From positions 48,019-112,018 of the forward strand of contig ARYC01017960.1 of NCBI GenBank assembly GCA_000711775.1: DNA of 64,000 nucleotides, given 5' to 3'. Position numbers and translations under genes: made by a program. The notes under the pieces were generated by a model. That model saw nothing but the letters and a program-made list of their open reading frames with translations. It made no database searches and had not been told where the DNA came from. Shown piece after piece: positions 1-11,263 of this stretch (its first letter is position 1; the number at the start of each line of letters is the position of its first letter). Source of the stretch: Oxytricha trifallax. Taxonomy: Eukaryota; Ciliophora; Spirotrichea; Sporadotrichida; Oxytrichidae.

Positions 1-1180
1 AAGTTGCTTCTCTACGCAACTTGATTGGTTAGCTTGAACCCGGTGGTTGGCCAAGAGAATCATCTAGCTTCTTCAAGCAATCAAGAGGAGCTGAAACTAA
101 ATGGTTTCCGTATTGCCACCAAGACCAAGCTTCCCCCACGAGTGTGAAAGGTCCAAGGCTAAACGGTCTTGAAACTCATGAATGTACCGAACCTTTCAGT
201 CTCCTAAGTGGCACGCATTCTCGGTATTGGCTGGCACGCCGCGAAGAGGTGGGTCATGAAATTTGAGGGATGCAAATCTTTCGAGAAAGCTGACATCCTA
301 CTTCCTCGTGGTAGGCCCAAGCTATCAAAGGACATTCTAGACCAAATTCAAAGTTATCTTATTAAATGGAGACATCGAAAGGTCACTCTACGATAACTTA
401 AGAACGACCTTGAGCTCTTTGGGCCGGCAAATTTCAAAATCAGTGAAAAGACGGTTTCATTGCATCTCAGGAAAACTCTGAAATATAGCCACAAGAGAGT
501 ATCGAAGAGGGCTCTTGCGGCTGCAACTAAATAAAACGCTGAGCATTTCAGGGAAGCAGCAACAATCTTAGCGGGCTTGTAATACTGTTTGCTTCGTGTG
601 ATATACATTGACGAGTACTTAGTTCAATCTGATGAAAGCTCTAATTACAATTGGATTCCTCGCGGTCAGGAGGATTACTTGCTTACCCAAAATCGTAAAG
701 CATCGGTAAAAGTAATTGCTGCAGTTACCGACTCTGAGCTCATTTTTCATCATTGTCAAATTGAGACTTTCAAATCTGCAGACTCCGTGGCTTTTCTCAG
801 ACAACTGCAACTTACTTTGAAACAGAGAGGAGATTAACTTTACGAAACGGGCCTTATCTTCTTTGACAACGCCAGGATACATGAATCCAGGGAGGTTAGA
901 AGCATTTTGAGTGGGTCCCAGTTTCTCGCGATCACGAACTGTCCATACGCCCCAGAGTTGAATTTCTGCGAGAAGTTTATAAAGCTGCACAAGTAGCGAA
1001 TCAGGATGCTCACTGCGAATCTAAAGTAAGTTTTTCTTGTCTTTATATTTTAGAATCCCTTCACTTTCACTGATCAAACGAACTGCGCATGACATCCTAC
1101 TACGAGCTATCAAAAACCAAGCGAAGCAGTACTCAACTTATGTTAGAGGTGTTGCGATCTTCAACGAGGATCCCGCTTGA
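1..1180 (+). CDS. Tc1/mariner-type DDE transposase, left arm (5' cut by window)
   Basis: Frame 1 reads a helix-turn-helix-like N-terminal region followed by a catalytic core with the acidic triad in family context: IYIDEY (first D), FFDNARIHES (second D) and CPYAPELNFCEK (E). A 28-nt GT...AG intron at 1026-1053 is needed to reach the C-terminal helix and the stop TGA at 1178-1180. Two in-frame TGA codons lie at 22-24 and 145-147. They may be nonsense mutations, or may lie in short unrecognised introns. The N-terminal 35 or so codons are off the window but visible in the right-arm copy. The gene converges on the accessory gene with about 110 bp between stops. Confidence 0.8.
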
Positions 1181-1290
1181 GTGAATAACATTTCGGGAGT
1201 AAATATTATTAAGTGAATACTATAGTACAATAAATTTATTCTAATAAATTACTCACACTAATAACATGACTATTTATTTATATTCTTTTT

Positions 1291-2216
1291 TCACTCTGCC
1301 ATCTTTTAATCTCCTCCAGGAGGCAGCTACTGATGTGTAAGGCTTTGTATCATAAGGGAGGAGTTGTTGGTGCTATTGCCTGTATTTCTTCGAGGTGCAT
1401 TCCTTGCTGCAATCATATCTCCGGGCTCGCAAGCAATTTAATGTTTCTATCTGCTCTTGAACATCTTTCTTTGAAGCACTTTTTACTAAAGCAGATAGAC
1501 TCCTTTTCCAGATCGTTCTAAAAATAATTACTGCTAATAAATTCTTACTTGACATAAATGGTTGCTCCTTAAGCTGCTAATAGAAGTGTTCCTTCACCAG
1601 CACAAACTCCCCCTTCTCCTCTTCATCTACCTTCGAATTCCTTATCTTCATTGCCTTGTCAATTATTGCCTTGAGCCATTCAGGTTTTTGGGTGCCCAAA
1701 ATCTAATAATAATTATGTTTATATAAATCCTACCCCCAAAAAAAAATCGCGTTCCAAGGTTTAATGCTGGCTTAAGTCTGGCGTATACATTATAAAGTCT
1801 TGGTCATCAATCATCTACATGATGCTTACAAATAAAATAGTAATTACTTTTGGATAGAGGTTCTTAACAGAGAGCTAAAAGAATAAAATTACTATTAAAT
1901 ATGGTTTACTTCTTCATAGTTAGGAACTTAGAACTTAATAATCTCAGTGAGCTTGTAGGCTAATTTTTCTCCGCTAAGTATCTTCTTGAGGAAGTCTAAT
2001 TTAAAAAGATGTTAAAATTTTAAAAATGCCATTACCCAAGCTACATGCTCGTTCTGTAGGTAAAAAGTATTGCTGCTGTTCAGTGAACCATTTATAAATG
2101 TCCATCTTAGATCTGAAGAAGGGTGTAAGTGTGTTTGTCTCCACTTTCAATAGTGATTTATCAATAGAGGCAAGTCGTCTTTTGCGCTTAGTGTCCATTT
2201 AAGCAGAGTTATCCAT
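1291..2216 (-). CDS. TBE 22-kDa-like accessory protein, left arm
   Basis: Mirror copy of the gene at 4475-5400, with the same five short introns by coordinate reflection (sum 6691). The product is 251 aa, with a basic N-terminus (MDNSAQMDTKRKRR), a central DFFLG..GTQKPEWL motif and a basic C-terminal tail. That motif aligns with NFFFGVLATLKPEYL in the accessory gene of the TBE copies at 18.5-25.8 kb, which assigns it to the same family. The molecular function of the TBE 22-kDa protein is not established, so none is claimed. Confidence 0.75.
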
Positions 2217-2637
2217 GGGTTTTATGAACTTGTACTTGAAGTAGACAAACTATTTTAGTAATTTATTACAAATGTAATTGAAAGACTTACACTTTAATAG
2301 ATTAAGGGGAGTTACTCTTCAAGGGCCATCATCCTGAAATAGAAACACCAGTTACTCTATTACAAGTAACTCTCGAATATTCATTTATTAACTTGCTTAT
2401 CTTCAATTATTATTAATTAAAATTTTAATTTTTCTTATTGAATATTTAATTTATTTTTTGCTACTTAAGTTTTTTTAAAAGTAATTTATAATAATATTAT
2501 TGATTTTTTTTCATAAAAATGTAAAGTAAGTTTTAGTTATTTTACATTTTATCTTTATTTTTTTTATATTTTAGGTTGTAAAAGAAATAATGATAACACT
2601 TGTTAAATCTGCTCTTAATTAAAAGTAAGTATTATTA

Positions 2638-2690
2638 TGATTTACCCGTGCATCTGTGAGCGTCCCATCCGGGACTCAAGGGATAAATCA
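2638..2690 (+). repeat. Two-stem hairpin, copy A
   Basis: An outer stem TGATTTA-CCC / GGGATAAATCA (one bulge) encloses an inner stem GTCCC-atcc-GGGAC, with a GTGCATCTGTGAG segment between them. A related structure with different paired bases lies at 4119-4167. The pattern suggests a structured RNA or a binding site; its role is unknown. Confidence 0.5.
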
Positions 2691-2986
2691 CCTTTATTTT
2701 TTAACTTTTTGTATAGGTAAATAAATAAAACCAATGATAAAATTCAAATAAAATAAAAAGGGTTTGACAATTACTTTCATCGATTAAACAACCATTTAGC
2801 CTCCAAAGTAAGAAAAAGTATCAGTTAAGAATTATAAAATCAACATAATTTTGAGAAATCTGACTGGGATGCTAAAGGAAGTAGTATCTTGATTTAAAGA
2901 GTATTGATCTTGAATAAAACAGAGTAGCATGCTGGTTTATTGACAGTAGTATAATATATAACCAAATTAAAATAAAACCCCAAACA

Positions 2987-4287
2987 ATGACAAAGTTCAA
3001 TATTAATTCAAAAAGCTCAAATAAATACATTAATCACTAATAAGACCAGGTGATGTGGGATTTAGATGCAAAGGTTTAATAATATCTAACCTCCTCAGTA
3101 GTGTCAATAAATTACAATAAAAATATATGTTAATTAACAGCAAAAATAAAATAGAAGCAGTTTCAATAATAATTAAAATTAAAGTCAATTGAGGATGATG
3201 AGGAGTTTGGCAATCCTTAAGATCTGATATACTAAGATGAAACTTAGTTCGTTGAACAAGCGATAAGCACAAATTTGCAGCAAGTAAATCACAATAATGA
3301 GCTGAAATTCGAGGAAATGAATCAGCAAGTCATAGATGAATGAGAGTTACCGATTATGAGTTAGATACCAGAGCTAAGGCAGTAAAAGATTCAGTAAATT
3401 ATCAGTAATGCTGATTAACAGAATATTCCAAGTTTACACCAACTATAAATGAATTTGCCAAATGACAACAACCAGACCAGTAATAAAAAGCATAATAACT
3501 CCTAGAGATAACTGAAGTATATCTCATTTATTAAAGCTTCAAGCATTTAAAATATTGAAGAAAATAATAATTCAAGGGAAAAAATAATGCAGTAATAGAA
3601 ATTTTGGGTATAAAGAATTGCTAATTCAAGTATTATGGAGATTAAGAATTAAGTAGAAAAGGCTCTATTGAAAAAGAGAGATGAAATCAGCAATTTCTGC
3701 TATTAATCATCTAATAAAGTTTAAATAAAAGAGAGAAATTAAAATTCCAGCAACCTTATTGAAGATGAGTATTTTATGTTATTCCATTAATACAACAGAC
3801 GTTTCAACATTAAATCAAATAGCTAAAAGTCTGGATCACAAGAATCACAATAAAATCCGATACAAACCAACGTAATCACAAGCCATTTTGTGCAAATAAA
3901 TCAAGATAAAAACGTATCTATTTTAAATACTACTTGAATTGATAAAGAACAAATGAAATGTCAGGTTAATTCTAAAAAACAAATAGTAAAGAAATATGTA
4001 TATTATAAAGTCAGACAAGTTAAAGACTATCAAAAAGAGTTTAAAATGGCGGAAAACACTTAAAGTACCAATAAAGATGTAAAACTAATAGTCTTTGTAA
4101 AAAGGAAGTTTATAATTTTGATTTCTCGTGCATTTGTGAAGATCCAATCAAGGATCAAAGAGAATCAAATAAATTTATCAAAAATATATAGAAATAAGAA
4201 AGGAGATGTTAATAATATAAACAAAAATAAGATAAAAGAATCAGCAAGAATTTAATCAAATACTTTAAATAAAAAATTATCAAATTG
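2987..4287 (+). CDS. Central reading frame of the palindromic element, two in-frame TGAs
   Basis: Read with TAA/TAG as Gln, one frame stays open for about 433 codons from ATG 2987 to a TGA near 4287, broken only by TGA at 3341-3343 and 3935-3937. The product is rich in N, Q, K and S, with no domain I recognise. Each internal TGA lies inside a GT...AG stretch whose length is a multiple of three (36 nt ending TTAG before 3380; 51 nt ending TCAG near 3965). They could therefore be retained-frame introns rather than nonsense mutations. Its place matches that of a third transposon gene, but I see no convincing similarity to the TBE 57-kDa product. Confidence 0.45.
4119..4167 (+). repeat. Two-stem hairpin, copy B
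   Basis: Outer stem TGATTTCTC / GAGAATCA with one bulge, and inner stem GATCC-aatca-aGGATC. Compared with copy A at 2638-2690 the paired bases differ on both strands of the stem, while the single-stranded GTGCATTTGTGA segment is kept. It lies within the 3' part of the central reading frame. Confidence 0.5.
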
Positions 4288-4474
4288 AAGATAAGCAAGT
4301 TAATAAATGAATATTCGAGAGTTACTTGTAATAGAGTAACTGGTGTTTCTATTTCAGGATGATGGCCCTTGAAGAGTAACTCCCCTTAATCTATTAAAGT
4401 GTAAGTCTTTCAATTACATTTGTAATAAATTACTAAAATAGTTTGTCTACTTCAAGTACAAGTTCATAAAACCC

Positions 4475-5400
4475 ATGGATAACTCTGCTTAAATGGACAC
4501 TAAGCGCAAAAGACGACTTGCCTCTATTGATAAATCACTATTGAAAGTGGAGACAAACACACTTACACCCTTCTTCAGATCTAAGATGGACATTTATAAA
4601 TGGTTCACTGAACAGCAGCAATACTTTTTACCTACAGAACGAGCATGTAGCTTGGGTAATGGCATTTTTAAAATTTTAACATCTTTTTAAATTAGACTTC
4701 CTCAAGAAGATACTTAGCGGAGAAAAATTAGCCTACAAGCTCACTGAGATTATTAAGTTCTAAGTTCCTAACTATGAAGAAGTAAACCATATTTAATAGT
4801 AATTTTATTCTTTTAGCTCTCTGTTAAGAACCTCTATCCAAAAGTAATTACTATTTTATTTGTAAGCATCATGTAGATGATTGATGACCAAGACTTTATA
4901 ATGTATACGCCAGACTTAAGCCAGCATTAAACCTTGGAACGCGATTTTTTTTTGGGGGTAGGATTTATATAAACATAATTATTATTAGATTTTGGGCACC
5001 CAAAAACCTGAATGGCTCAAGGCAATAATTGACAAGGCAATGAAGATAAGGAATTCGAAGGTAGATGAAGAGGAGAAGGGGGAGTTTGTGCTGGTGAAGG
5101 AACACTTCTATTAGCAGCTTAAGGAGCAACCATTTATGTCAAGTAAGAATTTATTAGCAGTAATTATTTTTAGAACGATCTGGAAAAGGAGTCTATCTGC
5201 TTTAGTAAAAAGTGCTTCAAAGAAAGATGTTCAAGAGCAGATAGAAACATTAAATTGCTTGCGAGCCCGGAGATATGATTGCAGCAAGGAATGCACCTCG
5301 AAGAAATACAGGCAATAGCACCAACAACTCCTCCCTTATGATACAAAGCCTTACACATCAGTAGCTGCCTCCTGGAGGAGATTAAAAGATGGCAGAGTGA
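4475..5400 (+). CDS. TBE 22-kDa-like accessory protein, right arm, five introns
   Basis: The start ATG is at 4475, six codons before another in-frame ATG at 4493. Introns are 4656-4695, 4782-4816, 4844-4876, 4958-4988 and 5143-5173 (40, 35, 33, 31 and 31 nt, all GT...AG). The exons sum to 756 nt, exactly 251 codons plus TGA. Similarity to the TBE accessory protein runs along the middle: FLPT near the N-terminus, then LSVKNLY (TBE ISVTNLY), RDFFLGILGTQKPEWL (TBE RNFFFGVLATLKPEYL) and EQPFMSKRSGKGVYLL (TBE KHPFISKKPGTAIYLM). The conserved pattern across introns and the exact sum make this model strong. It is convergent with the transposase at 5511-6798. Confidence 0.85.
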
Positions 5401-5510
5401 AAAAAGAATATAAATAAATAGTCATGTTATTAGTGTGAGTAATTTATTAGAATAAATTTATTGTACTATAGTATTCACTTAATAATATTTACTCCCGAAA
5501 TGTTATTCAC

Positions 5511-6798
5511 TCAAGCGGGATCCTCGTTGAAGATCGCAACACCTCTAACATAAGTTGAGTACTGCTTCGCTTGGTTTTTGATAGCTCGTAGTAGGATGTC
5601 ATGCGCAGTTCGTTTGATCAGTGAAAGTGAAGGGATTCTAAAATATAAAGACAAGAAAAACTTACTTTAGATTCGCAGTGAGCATCCTGATTCGCTACTT
5701 GTGCAGCTTTATAAACTTCTCGCAGAAATTCAACTCTGGGGCGTATGGACAGTTCGTGATCGCGAGAAACTGGGACCCACTCAAAATGCTTCTAACCTCC
5801 CTGGATTCATGTATCCTGGCGTTGTCAAAGAAGATAAGGCCCGTTTCGTAAAGTTAATCTCCTCTCTGTTTCAAAGTAAGTTGCAGTTGTCTGAGAAAAG
5901 CCACGGAGTCTGCAGATTTGAAAGTCTCAATTTGACAATGATGAAAAATGAGCTCAGAGTCGGTAACTGCAGCAATTACTTTTACCGATGCTTTACGATT
6001 TTGGGTAAGCAAGTAATCCTCCTGACCGCGAGGAATCCAATTGTAATTAGAGCTTTCATCAGATTGAACTAAGTACTCGTCAATGTATATCACACGAAGC
6101 AAACAGTATTACAAGCCCGCTAAGATTGTTGCTGCTTCCCTGAAATGCTCAGCGTTTTATTTAGTTGCAGCCGCAAGAGCCCTCTTCGATACTCTCTTGT
6201 GGCTATATTTCAGAGTTTTCCTGAGATGCAATGAAACCGTCTTTTCACTGATTTTGAAATTTGCCGGCCCAAAGAGCTCAAGGTCGTTCTTAAGTTATCG
6301 TAGAGTGACCTTTCGATGTCTCCATTTAATAAGATAACTTTGAATTTGGTCTAGATTGTCCTTTGATAGCTTGCAAGGCCTACCACGAGGAAGTAGGATG
6401 TCAGCTTTCTCGAAAGATTTGCATCCCTCAAATTTCATGACCCACCTCTTCGCGGCGTGCCAGCCAATACCGAGAATGCGTGCCACTTAGGAGACTGAAA
6501 GGTTCGGTACATTCATGAGTTTCAAGACCGTTTAGCCTTGGACCTTTCACACTCGTGGGGGAAGCTTGGTCTTGGTGGCAATACGGAAACCATTTAGTTT
6601 CAGCTCCTCTTGATTGCTTGAAGAAGCTAGATGATTCTCTTGGCCAACCACCGGGTTCAAGCTAACCAATCAAGTTGCGTAGAGAAGCAACTTGTTCCAC
6701 AAAGCCCTGTCTAGATGCTTATCACATATGCCAGTGCTTGCCTTGATGAGGCTTCCAAGTTTCTCCGAGTAAATCTCTTTCTGGCCCATTTTTTCCAT
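5511..6798 (-). CDS. Tc1/mariner-type DDE transposase, right arm (full length)
   Basis: ATG at 6798 and stop at 5511-5513. Removing a 28-nt intron (5638-5665) gives 420 codons. It has a HTH-like region (ARILGIGWHAAKRWV), a GRPCKLS-type hook and the D, D, E residues described for the left arm. The same two in-frame TGAs occur at 6670-6672 and 6547-6549, so they were present before or homogenised after the palindrome formed. A 39-nt GT...TTAG stretch spans the first. It differs from the left arm by a 3-nt indel (an extra codon in the GRP-K hook). Whether it is functional is open. Confidence 0.8.
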
Positions 6799-6799
6799 T

Positions 6800-8395
6800 A
6801 TCGTTGAAAAAATTAAAAGAAAATTTTTGATTTAATTTTACATTCATCATACTAAGCTTCGCTCAGTTCAGCTCTAAGTTTATGTGTAAGTTAGGTAGGT
6901 ACAAGTACCAGCAACAGCCCTGCAAAGCCCTCGGCGAGGAAACAGCCTGAGAGGTCTTACGTCACTTCGGCCTTCAGGGTACGTACCCCAGCCCTTGAAG
7001 TGAGAGTCTCTTACAGAGCTAAAGATTGCTGGGTTTTTAAGTCAAGTAAAGCTTAAGTTTTACAAATACAGTCAAAATAGTTTAAATTTCTAAATGTTTC
7101 TCAAGAACCTAAATAGCCAAAGTAAAGTAACTAAGAACTAAAACTAAAGAGCAACAGCAGAAGTTGGAGCCAGCAGCAGCTAGAATGAACCTAATCTATC
7201 CAACCATCAGTTCCTCCAACTTTCTAAAAATAATTTTAGAGTCTTAGCCTCCGAAAATTCGCAAAAAAATCCAAATATTTGCTGAATAAATATACTAAAG
7301 TAAAGTTAGAATTAATTATTGCTATAATAATTAAAATTTTTGTTGGTGTGATGATCAGATTTAGTGGTTTGATAGTTTGAGGTGGCCACCTCTATTTGTT
7401 CTTTAATTTTTGTTTAAACCTTTTTTAGATTATCAGATGTAGAAGGAGGAGCAGCAGTGAGGTACAATTTCAGCAGCAGGAGCAGATTTAAAATTAGGTA
7501 AGTAATGTTTCAATAATTTTTTTCTTAATTATTATTATCTTGTTAATTTTAATATAGGTTCAAGGTTGAAGAGAGAGGTGGGGTGGAACTCCCCACAAGA
7601 GATAAACTTCAATGATTTACACTTTTACGAGCTACGGCACCCACGATTTTACAACTTTTACGAGCTTCACATCAACTTTAAGCGCTTCGGCACCCACGAT
7701 CTGCTACTTTTACGATATTTACTACTATACGCGCGCTTTTTGCATTTTGATTTTAGGTGGCCACCATAGGGATAAATTAGGGTTAGGATCTAGGGCTTCT
7801 GGTCTGATTTATTATTTTTCCTCTCTGATGGTATGAGCTCAGTTTATCGCTGAGCGAGGGCTGGCTGCAAAACTTGGCTTTTATAATTTTATTCTCATTA
7901 TTTACTAAATCTTCGAAATCTTTGAAGATCATCAAAATCACAAATTATTGGATGATTATCTTGATTTTAATTATTATTTCAAGTATTTAGTTAAGTTTAG
8001 TTTTTTAAAAGTACAGTTGTACCCTCTCCTAGCTTAGTTATTTTGTTTCAACCTATAATCGGTATTAAAATCTAAAAACTTACACTATCTGTTAGTAAAA
8101 GTAGCTTAGAGTGTCATGTGCAAGGGCTAAACCCAATACCCTTTAGATAAAATTATAAGCATGTTTTGGGGTTTTGAAATTAATTTGATTTGACTTACTT
8201 GAATTTCTAAGCCAAAAGTGAGTAGTAGTTTAGAAATCGCTGCCCAAGTTCTGTAATTCTGCTTTAACACCCCACTCATCCTCAGCCTCTATGGCTGGCA
8301 CTCTGTGCAAGTTAAGGAATGAAGCTTACCTACTTATCCTACTTCACGCTTCTTTGCCCTCCCTCCCTCCCTCCACAAGAAACTCACCTGCTCAT
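6800..8395. other. Spacer with short palindromes and GC-rich island
   Basis: I see no convincing gene. A GC-richer stretch at 6890-7025 contains the palindrome GGTACGTACC inside a CTTCAGGG...CCCTTGAAG hairpin. The 14-bp palindrome GAGGTGGCCACCTC is at about 7380 and its core AGGTGGCCACC recurs at about 7755. CGGCACCCACGAT occurs twice (about 7636 and 7689). The ends around 6855 (CGCTCAGTTCAGCTC) and 7835 (GAGCTCAG...CTGAGCG) are loosely inverted, so this may be a small decayed element. Confidence 0.35.
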
Positions 8396-8399
8396 TAAG

Positions 8400-8740
8400 T
8401 GTTCAGTAGAGATGCATAGTAAAGCTCGATCCTATACTGAATTAACTGGCATTGTAATGAGAAGCAAGTTAATATGCTTACCTTCGAAGCAGAGTGCTCT
8501 CATTGAACATTAGTTTTAGCATGCGAATCAAGCAGCTCACACCAGCTGCTCCAACTGCAACGCAGACCCAAGTCTTCTGTATGTTGTTAATGATATAGGC
8601 AGATACTTACAATTGTAGCTTGGTCAAGGCACAAATCACGGGAGTGCGATGACTCAAAGTCAAGAGTTGAAGTACATAGCACAGCACAAATAGCATCGCA
8701 CTCTCCACTTCCACGTTGTAGGCATGCTAAGCAACATCAG
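8400..8740 (-). CDS. Candidate two-intron gene fragment, unknown
   Basis: On the minus strand one frame stays open across two good GT...AG introns: about 8580-8613 (34 nt, GTAAGT...ACAG) and about 8453-8501 (GTAAGC...ATAG). The product has an acidic start, a small hydrophobic stretch (VCVAVGAAGVSCLI) and ends LNTQ-TGA. I do not recognise it and see no clear start codon. It lies upstream of, and on the same strand as, the 101-aa gene. Low confidence. Confidence 0.25.
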
Positions 8741-8995
8741 CACAGAGAATTCACCAGCAAACCAGCCTCAGCAGTGAGGCAGCCTCAGTTCAGCAAATCA
8801 CGACGATTGAAGCAGTGAATTAAAGTTTTATATGCGCGTGAAATTAATATTCGATGGGTTACATCGAGAGGGAATTAGGGAGTGAATTAGGTATTAAATA
8901 AGGTAAATTAAATCAACGACTCTATATCATCTGAAGGCTCTGCTTTCATGTACCACTCCTCTCACACCAGCATCAGCTGCAATTTCTCCTGCTGA

Positions 8996-9301
8996 TCAAG
9001 AACTGCTAGAAAGCATGTAAGACTCGCCATCGGCAGGAGTGATAAGCACCCTCACTGGGTCGTTGTTTGAGGAGGCTACTGTAAGTTTGAACTCGGCTCC
9101 AGCCTTTACACTGATGTTAAATTCCTCGCACTTGCAGAAGAGGTCGTCTTTATGGTTCTCAACCTCGAAAGCATCGTCCTGCTGCAGTTACTTGCGTTTC
9201 CTGTACACTTGCACCTAGTAAGCATTGGGCGTGATGTGCTGGTAGACGAATTGCAGCCTGAGTGGTTCGTTCTGCTTTTCTCTGTAGTTTAGCTGTTCCA
9301 T
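8996..9301 (-). CDS. Small uncharacterised protein, 101 aa
   Basis: A clean uninterrupted frame from ATG 9301 to TGA 8996, using TAA and TAG as sense codons and of higher GC than its surroundings. The product is rich in Q, E and K at the N-terminus and ends in a beta-rich stretch (FKLTVASSNNDPVRVLITP) and a Ser tail. I recognise no domain. No intron or IES is needed. It lies between transposon-derived genes and, like the 479-aa gene upstream on the same strand, may belong to a transposon or be germline-limited; the sequence cannot decide. Confidence 0.6.
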
Positions 9302-9610
9302 CGGTGCGTCATGGTTTTTAATTTACTAATTATTAATAAGTGGGGAATTTAATTATAAAGCATTGTTGTAGTGTGAAGGGAATTCAGGCATTAGAGATAA
9401 ACAGAGACTTATAGTAGTAATAATAACAACAATAATATTGTAGCAATAATAGTAACAATAGTAATAGCAGCAAAAGAAGCATTAGTAATAGTAAATTCAG
9501 TGATGAGTTGATTTAATATGAAATTATGGTTTGTGGTCTTAAATTGGAAATGTTCCATATAAGTTTGAATTTGTATTGAGTATTTAATTCTAAAACTGAT
9601 TGCATTCCTT

Positions 9611-11263
9611 TCATTTCTGTAAGTATTAGGCTTAGGGCTAGATTCTGCTCTGGATCATTGATAAGTTCTGAGTGATTAGTGACTGGTTGAGCTCAATCAT
9701 ATGGTTGGAAGATGGTTGATTGAAACTAGGATTATGATTCATGCGCTTAGACTCCACATACTGTCTTGGCGATAATGCATCCGCATGAGACTCGAACTAT
9801 GATTATGGAGCTCTGGGTGCATTTTTTTATGACTGCTTCGATGGGCGCTTGCGTTTCTTGGTTCCTTGATTCAATAAATTCACTGCTCTCCCTCTATTGC
9901 TCACGCTCGTAATAACTACATTCTCAAGCACACCAAAAATCTCTGCAGTCAACTTGATAAACTTGTTCTTATCAAGAGTTTTCTACTTCTGCCTGAATTC
10001 TAAACTTGCTTTGATATTCGAGGGGAAGAATTCCGGCTTGACTGTGCTTATGATCTATAGCATTACTTATTATAGCAGTATGAATAAGCATTATTAAGAA
10101 GAGTAATCATAGATGTAGCAGTATAAGTAAGTAACAGTAGGAGTAGCAGTGCACACTTACATTATAGAGAAATTATCTGCTGATTAATTTACCATCCTTA
10201 ATATCAGGCAGATACTTGCAGATATCTTGCTCACCTTTAATATCACTGATGAGATTTATGACTGACAGCTCGTTGAGTTTAAGGACACTAATAATTCTCA
10301 CCTCATGATTGCGCAGAACCTATAATCATGTAAACTGAAATAATTACTCTCTTCACTCCAAAGAATATGCCTTGAATGTACTCCAACGTGCATTCTTAGT
10401 AAGGTGGCAGGTAGAATTAACCTGCATGTATAAATGACTAATGAATTTCATACCTTGGGTGAGCAAGATTGAGTATATATCCTGCTTAGACTTCCCTAAT
10501 CTTGCCAGCTCATTGGATGGTATGGAGTGCACTACCTAATCATTGATAGTTTCAGTATTGATAATGCTCATACGTGTAGGGCGATGCCCTTCTTTGACTC
10601 CTCATCAACATCATTAAAGAATTCATTATGAGGGTGGAAGCTGGACACTCCACCTCCTGATCTCTAGACATTGCCATGCTTTCTAGTTGGCTCAGGTCTG
10701 AATTTTAGTTGCTGGCCATGACTATGATTATTGTTGAGGTATGTATCAATCTAAGTGATGTTCATCATGAACTGACCAGAGATTTAGTTGAAGTCGGCTG
10801 AATCCTCATTCCCAATCTAGTTTGGAGAGTTGCCACCATGATCATGAGTCTGATCTTAAACAGAATCTAGTGCTGCCACATCTTTCAGACTTCCTTAGGA
10901 AGCTTATTTAGGTTTGCAAACTATACAGTTATAAGCTTTCTTTACAATTTTGAAAGTCTAGGTAAACTAATGCTGATCTTTACTAGTTAGCCTGTTTAGT
11001 TAAACCATAAGAATCATGCTCCAGTAGTCATCACAGAACAGAAGAAAGGTTAACAATGTGCCCTCAAACATTATTTTGGATTAGGATTTGCCTGCCTTCT
11101 GAATCTTGATTTGTGTATGATGGAGTATTTGGAATGCACTTCCTTCCTTTTCGAAAATCTCTTCAAGTTGTTATGGGTTGGTCAAATCAAAGTATAATTT
11201 CATTGGAAAAGACACTCTATGAAAAGTGTTTTCAATCGGCTCTCGATTGACGTCGTCCGACAT
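9611..11263 (-). CDS. Intact 479-aa protein, five exons, possibly transposon accessory
   Basis: ATG at 11263 and TGA at 9611-9613. Introns are 10536-10573, 10422-10453, 10320-10356 and 10055-10160 (38, 32, 37 and 106 nt, all GT...AG); exons sum to 1440 nt, exactly 480 codons. The N-terminal 230 residues are one exon, with a hydrophobic segment (GTLLTFLLFCDDYWSMILMV) and a NCIVCKPK motif, then a His/Asn/Gln-rich linker. The second half has IFFGVLRNHEVRI, which weakly resembles the FFFGVLATLKPEYL motif of the TBE accessory proteins, followed by KPEFFPSNIKASLEF (compare KHPFISKKPGTAIYL). The tail is basic (TKKRKRPSK), then Gln-rich. It is divergent from the decayed transposase at 11669. The family link is inference. 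Confidence 0.75.

Larger units (their letters stand above)
1..6693. mobile_element. Large palindromic TBE-like transposon (inverted repeat)
   Basis: Positions 1 to about 2405 are the reverse complement of about 4290 to 6693 (paired coordinates sum to 6691, or 6694 beyond a 3-nt indel near 320/6373). Each arm carries a DDE transposase gene and a convergent 22-kDa-like gene; the unpaired centre holds a third reading frame. The arms look nearly identical by eye. The left edge is cut by the window: the transposase in the right arm continues to 6798, so the left arm probably continues before position 1. No C4A4 terminal repeat is visible. The accessory gene is clearly related to that of the TBE copies at 17-26 kb, so this is probably another lineage of the same transposon group. 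Confidence 0.85.

Noticed and set aside
619-990. 123-codon minus-strand frame (and its mirror 5701-6072)
   Set aside because: Antisense of the transposase catalytic core; the sense frame has the DDE motifs.
2977-2986. AAAACCCCAAAC just before the central frame as a C4A4 terminal repeat
   Set aside because: Only one C4A4 unit, no inverted partner and no TBE sequence after it.
10055-10160. Treating this 106-bp gap of the 479-aa gene as an IES
   Set aside because: It has consensus GTAAGT...ATAG ends, keeps phase 0, and no convincing pointer is evident, so an intron is simpler.
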